From contig NZ_VRKQ01000008.1 of assembly GCF_008056315.1 (NCBI RefSeq), positions 124,001 to 188,000 of the forward strand: a DNA stretch of 64,000 bases, read 5' to 3'. Origin of the DNA: Seonamhaeicola maritimus. GTDB taxonomy: Bacteria; Bacteroidota; Bacteroidia; Flavobacteriales; Flavobacteriaceae. Positions 33,166 through 41,296 of the stretch are shown here, in pieces. The notes beneath the pieces are model-generated. The model worked only from the letters and a program-made list of their open reading frames with translations. It did no database searches and was not told where the DNA came from. The first letter of the stretch is position 1; every line of letters starts with the position of its first letter. Position numbers and translations under genes: made by a program.

Positions 33166-33506
33166 TGAGCACAAAAAGATATTGTTATTCTTGCGATTTA
33201 AAAGATAACCCAAAGTTAATTGCAGAATATAAAGAATACCATGCAGCAGGTAATGCGTGGCCAGAAATCACAAAAAGTATTAAGGATGCCGGTATTGTTG
33301 ATATGCAGATTTACTTAACAGGAAATCGAATGTTTATGATTATGGAAGTTGATGAAACTTTTGATCCGGTGAAAAAGGCCGAAATGGATGCTAATAATCC
33401 TAAGGTTCAGGAATGGGAAAATTTAATGTGGAATTACCAACAAGAACTTCCTTGGGCTAAAGATGGTGAAAAGTGGATTGAGTTAGAGAAAGTATTTCAA
33501 TTGTAA
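33165..33506 (+). CDS. L-rhamnose mutarotase family (RhaM-like) protein, likely L-fucose/L-galactose mutarotase
   Basis: 113 residues, the usual length for the RhaM/YiiL (DUF718) dimeric alpha-beta barrel fold. Visible landmarks: YCYSCDLKDNPKLIAEYKEYH, AWPEITKSIKDAGI, DMQIYLTGNRMFMIMEVDE and the C-terminal WENLMWNYQQELPWAKDGEKW. The family interconverts alpha and beta anomers of L-rhamnose-type 6-deoxy sugars. In this fucose/galactose context it probably serves the anomer preference of the dehydrogenase. It is coupled to the permease by a one-base overlap and followed by a strong terminator. Confidence 0.88.
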   Translation: MSTKRYCYSCDLKDNPKLIAEYKEYHAAGNAWPEITKSIKDAGIVDMQIYLTGNRMFMIMEVDETFDPVKKAEMDANNPKVQEWENLMWNYQQELPWAKDGEKWIELEKVFQL

Positions 33507-33530
33507 TAATTATTTAAGTTAGTCAAAAAC

Positions 33531-33560
33531 AAAAAAGCAGCCAATAAAGCTGCTTTTTTT
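33531..33560. terminator. bidirectional terminator
   Basis: AAAAAAGCAGC and GCTGCTTTTTT arms form a stem with A and T runs on either side, between the mutarotase gene and the convergent DUF5107 gene. Confidence 0.85.
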
Positions 33561-33588
33561 ACTAACTAACATAATATAATTAAACAAA

Positions 33589-36500
33589 CTAATAATATTC
33601 ACTCATTATTCTAGCCCAAATGTTATTATTGTACTCATTAAGCGCTAGTTTAAACAGCTTATCTGCTTCTGTTTTGTTTCCTAGACCTTTATTGCCTAAA
33701 GCTTCTAGATAATAAGAACGAGAATAAGCTTTGTTGTTTGTGGCAGAAGCTTCTTCAACTGCAACTAAAGTATTATCCAAACCATTTTCTCGGTACGCTT
33801 GGGCTTTTTCAATTAGATCGTTAAAAATTTCTTTTGCTTTGTCAGGTTCACCTAGCTTTTTATAAGACTCTGCCTGAAAATAAAATAAGTCATACATGCG
33901 CCAGGTGTTTATAGATTGGGTGCTTTGTTGGTAACTTGTTTTTGCCTTTTTTGAATTCTTCATTTGTGAATATACTTCACCTTTAAAATAATGAATCATA
34001 GCGTTCTTCTCATCATGTGTTGGTTTCCCTACTTCCAAGTTTTCAGGGTACAACATTGCTGCATCTAAATATGCAATAGATTCCTTATATTTCTTTGTGT
34101 CAGCTAACTGAAGTGCTTTTAAAATATTGGCATCAACATAACTCCAATACGTTTCCCTGCCACCTTCCCAAGTTCTAAAACGATGACTCTTTAAAAAGTT
34201 AAGAGATTTGTCATATTCACCATCTAAATTGTATAAATCAACTAACATTTTAGGTGCCTGAACATCTTTTTTAACAACTTCAATATTCCTTTCAAGAATT
34301 GCTAGACACTTTTTATAATCGGTTTTAGAAACTTCAAAATATTTTGATAATTCAGAATACCAAAGAGGGATAGAATTGTCAAGAGAAATAGCTTTACTTA
34401 TATAATCAATAGCTTTTTCTATGTCTTTATTATGGTAATAGGAACTAAAAGCTAAGTTTCTATATACCATGGCTAAACTGCTGTTTAACTCACTAGCTTT
34501 TTTCCAAGCGGCAATAGCCTCGTCTTTTCTATTGTCATAAAGTAAATTTCCTAAAAGATAAAAAGCTGATGCATTTTCTGGATCGTTTTTAATAGCGTTA
34601 TTAAAAACGCTTTCTGTTTCTTGACGATAAGGGAAACAGTAATCTAATGAAAGTCCTTTGGCGAGTTTTAAGTAGTGTTTAGTTTTAGTTGAATTTTCAA
34701 CTTGGTCATAAAACCAAGCTAAATAGTAATACACCAAAGGACTATTTGGTTTATCAAAAGATGATAATAATTTAATTCCGTCATTATATAAGCCAGCATT
34801 CATGTAATTGGTGGCCACTTCTAGATAATTATTGTCTAAATCTTGCATGTTTTTATGCCACTCATTAAAAGAGGCATTTCCTTCTAATAACCCTTTTTCA
34901 TAAAGCGCTGAAAAATTTAATGGGTCATAAGAGATTAAGTTGTCTATCAAATTCAAAGCTTTCTCAGAATCTCCTGATTGTCTCAATAATGCACTGTAAA
35001 GGACATTAATTCTGCCATCTTTATTATTTGTGGAGTAAGCATCTTGAATATATTCTAAAGCCTTAGAGTAATTTCCATTAGTGCTTTCTATTTGAGCCAA
35101 TTGAAAATTACTGGCAGAGAACCATTGGTAATACCAAGTGGCTCGTGCAAAATTAGCGTAAGCTTCTTCAATTTGTCCTAGAGCTCTGTGAGCAAGACCT
35201 TTATAATAATAAATCTCTCCTTCTTTTGGTTGGTAGTATTTAATGTTTAGTTTGTCTGAGGCAGTTTGCAAGTATGCTAAGGCATCCTTAAATCTCATTT
35301 GGTTTACTCTCCGCTTACCTAATGCAATATTGCTGCGGTAATCTGTTGGAGATTTTTTTAGGGCTGCTAAGTAATAATCATCAGGGTTTTTTCCAGGGCG
35401 ATTAAATTGTTCTACAAATCTACCTGCTAGGTATAAATCTTCTACACTTTCAATTTCTTCTGGCTTTTTAACAGGCTTTTGAGTTTCTGGTAATTCAGGT
35501 TTCTTAGGCTTATAAGGCGTGTATGAAACCAATTCATTACCCTTACCATCCGTTAATTGAATATTCAATTTATATTCATCTAAAGCTTCCTGAGATTTAT
35601 AAGTACTAGTATATGGTTTAGCTGGATTAATACCAATACTTCCTTCGGCAATAATCTTTGAATCATACTTTAAGATATATTTTGCGTCATCGTAGTTTTG
35701 GGTAGTATTAAAACCATAGAAAACGGTTTTTGGATTATTCATATGAAGTGCAACTGAAGCATTAACCGTTGAGTTTTTTACCACCTCTAAATCTCTAATA
35801 GGATACCAATAATTTTTAGCATTTTTAACAGAGTGAGGTAAACTCCAACTATAATCAGGTTGATTATTTGAGAATGTTCCTGTCATTAATTCTACATATG
35901 CTTTTCCATCGTCAGTCAATTTTCTTCTTGCATTCTGACCTTGTAGGCCTGGGCCAAATTGCCATAATTTAGAAGCATTATTTCTGTGTGGGTCACCAAC
36001 ATGGACAGTTCCAGCTTTTACACCGTAATCATATCCACCTATAAAACCTTCTTTGGCATCCCACATGAAGAATGAAACTGGGTTGGGGTGATTTTTCCAC
36101 CAGGTTAAATCTACGCCTTCTTTATAACTTGTTCTTCCGTAGCTTTCAGTTTCATTGGAAATTGGCCATTGAACAAAACTTCGGTTATTATGAAAAACAC
36201 CTATTTCTTGACTCGGAGGCCAAAAGGTTCTAAAATCTTCATTGGCTGTAATGGCAACATTAGCCCAAAACAAAAAAGCTTTGGTTTTTGTGCTGGTATT
36301 ATTAAGTCTGTAGTCAACTTCAATATATGATTTTCCTGGATGTAAAGTCATACCAACAATACCTCTGGCACGAATAGTTTTTTCAGTTTCACCAATCCAG
36401 ATAGTGGCGCTGCCATCATCGTTTTTTACAAGTCGGTAATCACTTGGGAGCATAGTAGTAGTTCTATGATGATGTGGGAAACACCATTCAATACCACCAG

Positions 36501-36906
36501 AAACCCATGCACCTAGTGTTCCAATTAAATCAGGCTTTATAACACTGTTTGTATGAAATAATTCATGACCATTAGTTTTATCAATTGCCGAAAACAAACG
36601 TCCTCCAAATGCTGGTAATACTTTTACTATTATATACTCATTTTCAAGATAGACCATATTATAGGTCATATCCATCAAATCTCTTCCTAAATCTGTTTGA
36701 GCGGGGTAAGGGTATACACGCCCTTGAGCACCTTGAACACTTCTCCCTGTATAGAACATTGGGCTTTTTAAATCCTCACCTTTTTTATAGGTAGGAATTA
36801 CTTCGGTGCCTTCATAAATCTTAACTTGTGCATTACTAGTAATATTATTAAGGTAAATAGTACAGGTTATAAAGATTATAAATAAAGTCTTGTTAAACAG
36901 TTTCAT
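33589..36906 (-). CDS. large exported DUF5107 and tetratricopeptide-repeat protein
   Basis: 1105 residues with a signal peptide (about residues 1-26, NITSNAQ). Residues ~30-340 match DUF5107, a beta-sandwich reminiscent of aldose-1-epimerase folds (YIIVKVLPAFGGRLFSAIDKTNGHELFHTN, GGIEWCFPHHHRT). A middle beta-region reaches ~470, then a proline/lysine linker, then many tetratricopeptide repeats to the end (for example FYLLGNLLYDNRKDEAIAAWKKA). Such proteins occur beside sugar loci in Bacteroidota. An epimerase-like glycan-binding or catalytic head on a TPR scaffold is inferred; no activity can be stated. It is divergent from the DNA-binding/transmembrane gene at 37038. Confidence 0.82.
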   Translation of the reverse strand: MKLFNKTLFIIFITCTIYLNNITSNAQVKIYEGTEVIPTYKKGEDLKSPMFYTGRSVQGAQGRVYPYPAQTDLGRDLMDMTYNMVYLENEYIIVKVLPAFGGRLFSAIDKTNGHELFHTNSVIKPDLIGTLGAWVSGGIEWCFPHHHRTTTMLPSDYRLVKNDDGSATIWIGETEKTIRARGIVGMTLHPGKSYIEVDYRLNNTSTKTKAFLFWANVAITANEDFRTFWPPSQEIGVFHNNRSFVQWPISNETESYGRTSYKEGVDLTWWKNHPNPVSFFMWDAKEGFIGGYDYGVKAGTVHVGDPHRNNASKLWQFGPGLQGQNARRKLTDDGKAYVELMTGTFSNNQPDYSWSLPHSVKNAKNYWYPIRDLEVVKNSTVNASVALHMNNPKTVFYGFNTTQNYDDAKYILKYDSKIIAEGSIGINPAKPYTSTYKSQEALDEYKLNIQLTDGKGNELVSYTPYKPKKPELPETQKPVKKPEEIESVEDLYLAGRFVEQFNRPGKNPDDYYLAALKKSPTDYRSNIALGKRRVNQMRFKDALAYLQTASDKLNIKYYQPKEGEIYYYKGLAHRALGQIEEAYANFARATWYYQWFSASNFQLAQIESTNGNYSKALEYIQDAYSTNNKDGRINVLYSALLRQSGDSEKALNLIDNLISYDPLNFSALYEKGLLEGNASFNEWHKNMQDLDNNYLEVATNYMNAGLYNDGIKLLSSFDKPNSPLVYYYLAWFYDQVENSTKTKHYLKLAKGLSLDYCFPYRQETESVFNNAIKNDPENASAFYLLGNLLYDNRKDEAIAAWKKASELNSSLAMVYRNLAFSSYYHNKDIEKAIDYISKAISLDNSIPLWYSELSKYFEVSKTDYKKCLAILERNIEVVKKDVQAPKMLVDLYNLDGEYDKSLNFLKSHRFRTWEGGRETYWSYVDANILKALQLADTKKYKESIAYLDAAMLYPENLEVGKPTHDEKNAMIHYFKGEVYSQMKNSKKAKTSYQQSTQSINTWRMYDLFYFQAESYKKLGEPDKAKEIFNDLIEKAQAYRENGLDNTLVAVEEASATNNKAYSRSYYLEALGNKGLGNKTEADKLFKLALNEYNNNIWARIMSEYY

Positions 36907-36931
36907 GATTCTTAGTTTAATTAGTTTGGTT

Positions 36932-37027
36932 GAAGTACTTCCTTTAAAGATAATAAAGTCCTTTAAATTTATCTTGGATTTTATAATTAATGCCTTAAAT
37001 TGCTGTGCAAAGTTTGTTCAAAGTTTG
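36932..37027. promoter_or_regulatory. repeat-rich divergent control region
   Basis: Contents: a 10-base palindrome GAAGTACTTC (36932-36941), two CCTTTAAA copies (36941-36948, 36960-36967), and a direct repeat CAAAGTTTG with an 11-base period (37008-37016, 37019-37027) ending 11 bases before the 37038 start. Together they mark likely binding sites for a regulator of the divergent pair; the regulator is not identified. Confidence 0.4.
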
Positions 37028-37037
37028 CATATTATAA

Positions 37038-38327
37038 ATGATTGAGCAGGAATACCTTAAATATTGTCTTGAAAAGATAGAGCAAGAATTAAATTGGAAA
37101 CCTTCCACAGACTGGAAGGAGTCTGACTTTATTAGACTATCAAGAATCATTTCTGAAAAGTCTAGTATTTCTATAAGTCCACATACTCTTAAGCGTCTTT
37201 TTGGAAAAATCAAATACAAGAAATATTACAACCCACAGCAGGCCACAAAAGATGCTTTAGCTAAATTTTTAGACTATTCTGATTGGAGAGATTTTGTGAA
37301 AGTTCTGAAGCAGAACAATGATGTAAGTTCTAAAGAAGTTTCAAAAGAATCAAAAATAAATAAAGGATTTTTATTTGGGTTAGTTCTGGTGTTAATGGGG
37401 AGCATAATAGCATGGTATTTTTATAGTAAGCCCAAAGCTTACCTTTTAGAAAATAAAAAAGATGTGGTTTTTGAATTTGCCATGATTGATTCTGTTGGAG
37501 TGGTACCTTATACGGTATCGGTGAATTATAATCTTTCAAAAGTAGTATCAGATAGTACATTTATTGATTTTGGGTTTAATCATCCAGTGAGAGGACGACA
37601 GTCTGTATTAGCTGATAAAAGTAAGTTTGTACGAAATTTCACCTATCAAATTCCTGGGCAGTATACTATAAGTTTAGTGAATGATGAAAAGGCACTTTCT
37701 TCTAGCAAGGTATTAGCAATGTCTGATGATTGGGATAGTTATTTTAATCCTGAAACCGCTACAGGAAATTATTGGATTGATAATAAAATTGAAAAAGATA
37801 CATCTACAAATAATCTTTATTATCCACCAAAATATTTAGATTCTGTGGGGTTTGAAACGAATCAGGTATACTATGTAACACATCGGTTATTTAAGGAGTT
37901 CGATATTGATGGTGACAACTTTGAGTTAACTACAAGATTTAAAAATTCCGAAGAATTAGGTGGTATAACTTGTTATGATTTTATTTTAAGGATTATTTGT
38001 GAAAATGAAATTAATAATATAAAGCTTATGGAAAACGGTTGTTCACAGTTTTCTGGTATGAAGATGGGAGAGACCGTTTTAAGTGGAGATAATGAAGATC
38101 TGTCTTCCTTTAAATTTGATTTAGGCTCTTGGAATGATTTAAAGATTTCGGTAGATGAAAAATCATCAAATATTTATATTAATAATATTAAAATTCATGA
38201 AGGTTTATATAAGCAATCTAACGGTAAAATTGTAGGATTGGAAGTTATTCTTAAGGGGGCTGGAATGTTAGATTTGATAAATATTAAAGATTTAAATAGT
38301 CAAAAAACCTATACGAATGATTTTTAA
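37038..38327 (+). CDS. membrane protein with N-terminal DNA-binding-like domain and extracytoplasmic beta-domain
   Basis: 429 residues with no close family that I can name. Residues 1-95 are helical and basic (SISPHTLKRLFGKIKYKKYYNPQQATKDALAKFLDYSDW), resembling a Bacteroidota helix-turn-helix-like module. Residues ~112-132 form a single transmembrane segment (GFLFGLVLVLMGSIIAWYFY). Residues ~140-235 look like an immunoglobulin/PKD-type module. The remainder (about 245-429) resembles a concanavalin-like lectin domain (FELTTRFKNSEELGGITCYDFILRI, NDLKISVDEKSSNIYIN). This layout suggests a one-component transmembrane sensor with DNA-binding head inside and ligand-binding part outside, perhaps controlling the divergent DUF5107 gene. 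Inference only. Confidence 0.7.
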   Translation: MIEQEYLKYCLEKIEQELNWKPSTDWKESDFIRLSRIISEKSSISISPHTLKRLFGKIKYKKYYNPQQATKDALAKFLDYSDWRDFVKVLKQNNDVSSKEVSKESKINKGFLFGLVLVLMGSIIAWYFYSKPKAYLLENKKDVVFEFAMIDSVGVVPYTVSVNYNLSKVVSDSTFIDFGFNHPVRGRQSVLADKSKFVRNFTYQIPGQYTISLVNDEKALSSSKVLAMSDDWDSYFNPETATGNYWIDNKIEKDTSTNNLYYPPKYLDSVGFETNQVYYVTHRLFKEFDIDGDNFELTTRFKNSEELGGITCYDFILRIICENEINNIKLMENGCSQFSGMKMGETVLSGDNEDLSSFKFDLGSWNDLKISVDEKSSNIYINNIKIHEGLYKQSNGKIVGLEVILKGAGMLDLINIKDLNSQKTYTNDF

Positions 38328-38342
38328 TTCAAAGTAAAGCAT

Positions 38343-38373
38343 AAAAAAAAGCAGCCAATTGGCTGCTTTCTTG
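38343..38373. terminator. bidirectional terminator
   Basis: A perfect palindromic stem GCAGCCAATTGGCTGC flanked by A8 on the left and TTTC-TTG-TTTT on the right separates two convergent genes. Confidence 0.8.
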
Positions 38374-38391
38374 TTTTATGAGTTTAGGTAA

Positions 38392-38724
38392 TTAATGACC
38401 ACCAACCTCTTTAAGTTTATTTGAAGCAGCGTTAGCGGCGTCTTCAACTGCTTCAGTAGCAGCGTCAGTAGCTTCTTTAACAGCACCTTCAGCAGCCTCA
38501 GTAGCTTGTTCAACTACTCCTTCAGCAGCTTCAGTTGCATTTTCAACAGCACCTTCAACAGCTTCCTCAACAGTTGCTGCAGCTTCTTCAGCAGCTTCGC
38601 CTGCTTCCTCTACAGCTTGTTCAACAGCGTCTTTAGCTTCCTCAGTTTTTTTGGTATCTCTACAAGAAGTAAAAGATAAACTTAATGCTAATAAAACAAC
38701 AGTGCTTAAAATTAATTTTTTCAT
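38392..38724 (-). CDS. small Ala/Glu-rich repetitive lipoprotein
   Basis: 110 residues. Signal sequence with lipobox SFTSC (Cys 21). The mature part is almost entirely Ala, Glu, Val, Thr and Lys in an irregular heptad/undecad pattern (units such as EAVEGAVENATEAAEG), predicted as a single long amphipathic helix or coiled coil. Similar small helical lipoproteins are common in Flavobacteria and are thought to act in the envelope or in stress; no function is assigned. Its strand composition is unlike its neighbours because of the repeated GCA/GAA codons. Confidence 0.75.
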   Translation of the reverse strand: MKKLILSTVVLLALSLSFTSCRDTKKTEEAKDAVEQAVEEAGEAAEEAAATVEEAVEGAVENATEAAEGVVEQATEAAEGAVKEATDAATEAVEDAANAASNKLKEVGGH

Positions 38725-38784
38725 GGTTTTTGTTTTAGTGTTAATTAATAAGTTTAAATATTTTGCTATTTGGCAAAATCCAAA

Positions 38785-40047
38785 TTATATACGTAAATAA
38801 TTAAGGATTTGGATGACGGCACCTCTATTATCTTGAACGTATTTCAGATTTTTAGACCCACTTTCTCGACGAAAGTCACTTTCATTTATTAATTTTTTGA
38901 GAATTATAGTAAAATCTTCCTTATTTGAAATGGAAAACATACCTCTTAAATCTATCATAGCTCGTGCTTCAGGGAACTTATTATGGTTATTTCCTATTAT
39001 AATAGGTATGCCAAAGGTTGCAGGTTCCAATGTATTGTGTAACCCAGTATTTCCAACTGCTCCACCTACATAAGCTATGTCTGCATAATTATAAATTTTA
39101 GAAAGTATACCAATAGTATCAACAATAAAAACTTGAGCTTTTTTTAGATCCCTGTTTTCTTTTTCAGAAAATAGAACTGTTTCAACCTTCAAAGCATCTT
39201 TTAAGTTTTTAATTTGATTGGGTTTAATATTATGCGGGGCAATAATGAATTTAACATCTTTTGAAACTACCGAATTAATAAAATCTATTAACAATTCTTC
39301 TCCTTCAGGCCATGTGCTACCTGCAACAATACATAATTTATTATCCTTGAAATCAGCAATAAAATCGAGAGTGTTATCTTGTTGTAATTGACTAAATACT
39401 CTATCAAAACGAGTGTCTCCGGAAATGGTAACGCTGTTGTAATTAATAGTGCTTAATAAAGTTTTAGAAGTTTCATTTTGCGTAAAAATATGCTCAAATG
39501 AAAACAAAGCCTCCTTTAATTGTTTGCCATAGAACTTGAAATAGGATTGATTGTCTCTAAAACTTGCAGAAATTAAAATAGCTCTAAGGCTTCTTCGTTT
39601 TAATTCTTTTAAAAAATTAGGCCAAATATCATATTTAACAAAAACGGTAAGTTCAGGATTTACTATATCTAAAAAATGTTTGGCATTACTTTTTGTGTCT
39701 ATGGGAAGGTAGATGATAATATCAGCAATGGGAGTATTCTTTCGTATTTCATAACCAGAGGGCGAAAAAAAGCTGAGAACAATTTTATGATCTTGGTAGT
39801 GTTCCCTTATTTCTTTAAAAACGGGAAGTCCTTGTTCATATTCACCTAATGAGGCACAATGAAACCAAATGGTTTTATCCGTAGTGCTTAATTTTGATTT
39901 TAAAACATGAAATGTTTCAGATCTTCCTTTAACCCCTAAATCAATTTTATTATTAAAAGGAGCTAAACATTTTAAACCAAATTGCGTTAAATTAATGCCG
40001 ATGTTATAAAGAAAACTCAATATTGTTTGTTTGTTGCTAAAATACAT
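38785..40047 (-). CDS. waaA: 3-deoxy-D-manno-octulosonic acid transferase
   Basis: 420 residues, normal for WaaA/KdtA. An N-terminal hydrophobic anchor is followed by a GT30 fold: WFHCASLGEYEQGLPVF (the conserved Glu of the catalytic N-domain), SPSGYEIRK, then the C-terminal CMP-Kdo-binding region AYVGGAVGNTGLHNTLEPATFGIPIIIG. It transfers Kdo from CMP-Kdo to lipid A precursor at the inner membrane. It is divergent from the DegT aminotransferase gene; a TAATTTCG box (40090-40097, 7 of 8 to consensus) may drive that rightward pair. Confidence 0.93.
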   Translation of the reverse strand: MYFSNKQTILSFLYNIGINLTQFGLKCLAPFNNKIDLGVKGRSETFHVLKSKLSTTDKTIWFHCASLGEYEQGLPVFKEIREHYQDHKIVLSFFSPSGYEIRKNTPIADIIIYLPIDTKSNAKHFLDIVNPELTVFVKYDIWPNFLKELKRRSLRAILISASFRDNQSYFKFYGKQLKEALFSFEHIFTQNETSKTLLSTINYNSVTISGDTRFDRVFSQLQQDNTLDFIADFKDNKLCIVAGSTWPEGEELLIDFINSVVSKDVKFIIAPHNIKPNQIKNLKDALKVETVLFSEKENRDLKKAQVFIVDTIGILSKIYNYADIAYVGGAVGNTGLHNTLEPATFGIPIIIGNNHNKFPEARAMIDLRGMFSISNKEDFTIILKKLINESDFRRESGSKNLKYVQDNRGAVIQILNYLRI

Positions 40048-40162
40048 TTCTTTAAAAGAAATTCATTGGTTTACCTATACGATTTTTTGTAATTTCGTGG
40101 ACTTAAAACTCCTTTAATAGGTACTAAGGTTACCACTTTAATGAGAGTCATAATATTTTCAG

Positions 40163-41296
40163 ATGAAGAAAATTCAAATGGTTGACCTTAAAGGTCAGTA
40201 TAACGCAATAAAGGACGTTGTAAACCCTTCTATTCAAGAGGTAATTGAAACCACATCATTTATTAATGGGCCTAAGGTTCATGAGTTTCAAAAAAAATTA
40301 GAAAACTATCTTGGTGTAAAGCATGTTATTCCATGTGCTAATGGTACAGATGCCTTACAAATAGCAATGATGGGTTTGGATTTAAAACCAGGTGATGAGG
40401 TTATTACGGCCGACTTTACTTTTGCAGCAACTGTAGAAGTAATAGCTCTACTAAACTTAACCCCGGTTTTGGTTGATGTTAATGCAGATGATTTCAATAT
40501 TAATATTGATGCCATTAAAAAGGCAATTACACCAAAAACAAAGGCAATTGTACCCGTTCATTTATTTGGTCAGTGTGCAAATATGGAAGCTATAATGGAT
40601 ATAGCTAAAGAGCATAATTTGTTTGTGATAGAGGATAACGCTCAAGCTATTGGTGCTAATTATACCTATTCTGATGGATCTAAAGTAAAAGTTGGTACTA
40701 TTGGAGATGTGGGAGCAACATCATTTTTTCCATCAAAAAACTTAGGTTGTTATGGAGACGGTGGTGCCATTTTTACTAATAATGATGAGTTGGCGCACAC
40801 TATTAGAGGTATGGTAAATCATGGTATGTATGTTCGATACCACCATGATGTAGTAGGGGTTAATTCACGTTTAGACAGCATTCAGGCTGCTGTTTTAGAT
40901 GCTAAATTACCATTTCTTGATTCTTATAATGATAGAAGAAGAGAAGCAGCAAATAAATATGATAAAGCTTTTGAAGGGGTTCCAAATATTGAAACGCCAT
41001 ATAGATACGGAACAGATGATAATCATGTGTTTCACCAATATACTTTGAAAATAAGTGGAGGTGATAGGGATGCCCTGGCACAACATTTAAATGAAAATGG
41101 AATTCCATGTGGAGTTTATTATCCAATTCCTCTACATAAGCAAAAGGCCTATTTAGATGATAGGTATAATGAGTCTGATTTTGAGGTTACCAATCAATTG
41201 GTGAAAGAGGTTATATCTTTGCCTATGCATACGGAATTAGATGACGAACAAATAGAGTGTATTACATCAACAATAATAAAATTTGTAAATGGATAA
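40163..41296 (+). CDS. DegT/DnrJ/EryC1/StrS family aminotransferase
   Basis: 377 residues, PLP-dependent sugar aminotransferase fold. VPCANGTDALQIAM-type substrate loop near residues 57-70, VPVHLFGQ at 130-137, EDNAQAIGA at 157-165, and the PLP lysine Lys192 in FFPSKNLGCYGDGGA. Members aminate 3- or 4-keto nucleotide sugars for lipopolysaccharide or glycoprotein glycans. It overlaps the following galE by 8 bases, so both likely serve surface polysaccharide synthesis, close to waaA. The exact nucleotide sugar is not predictable. Confidence 0.9.
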   Translation: MKKIQMVDLKGQYNAIKDVVNPSIQEVIETTSFINGPKVHEFQKKLENYLGVKHVIPCANGTDALQIAMMGLDLKPGDEVITADFTFAATVEVIALLNLTPVLVDVNADDFNINIDAIKKAITPKTKAIVPVHLFGQCANMEAIMDIAKEHNLFVIEDNAQAIGANYTYSDGSKVKVGTIGDVGATSFFPSKNLGCYGDGGAIFTNNDELAHTIRGMVNHGMYVRYHHDVVGVNSRLDSIQAAVLDAKLPFLDSYNDRRREAANKYDKAFEGVPNIETPYRYGTDDNHVFHQYTLKISGGDRDALAQHLNENGIPCGVYYPIPLHKQKAYLDDRYNESDFEVTNQLVKEVISLPMHTELDDEQIECITSTIIKFVNG

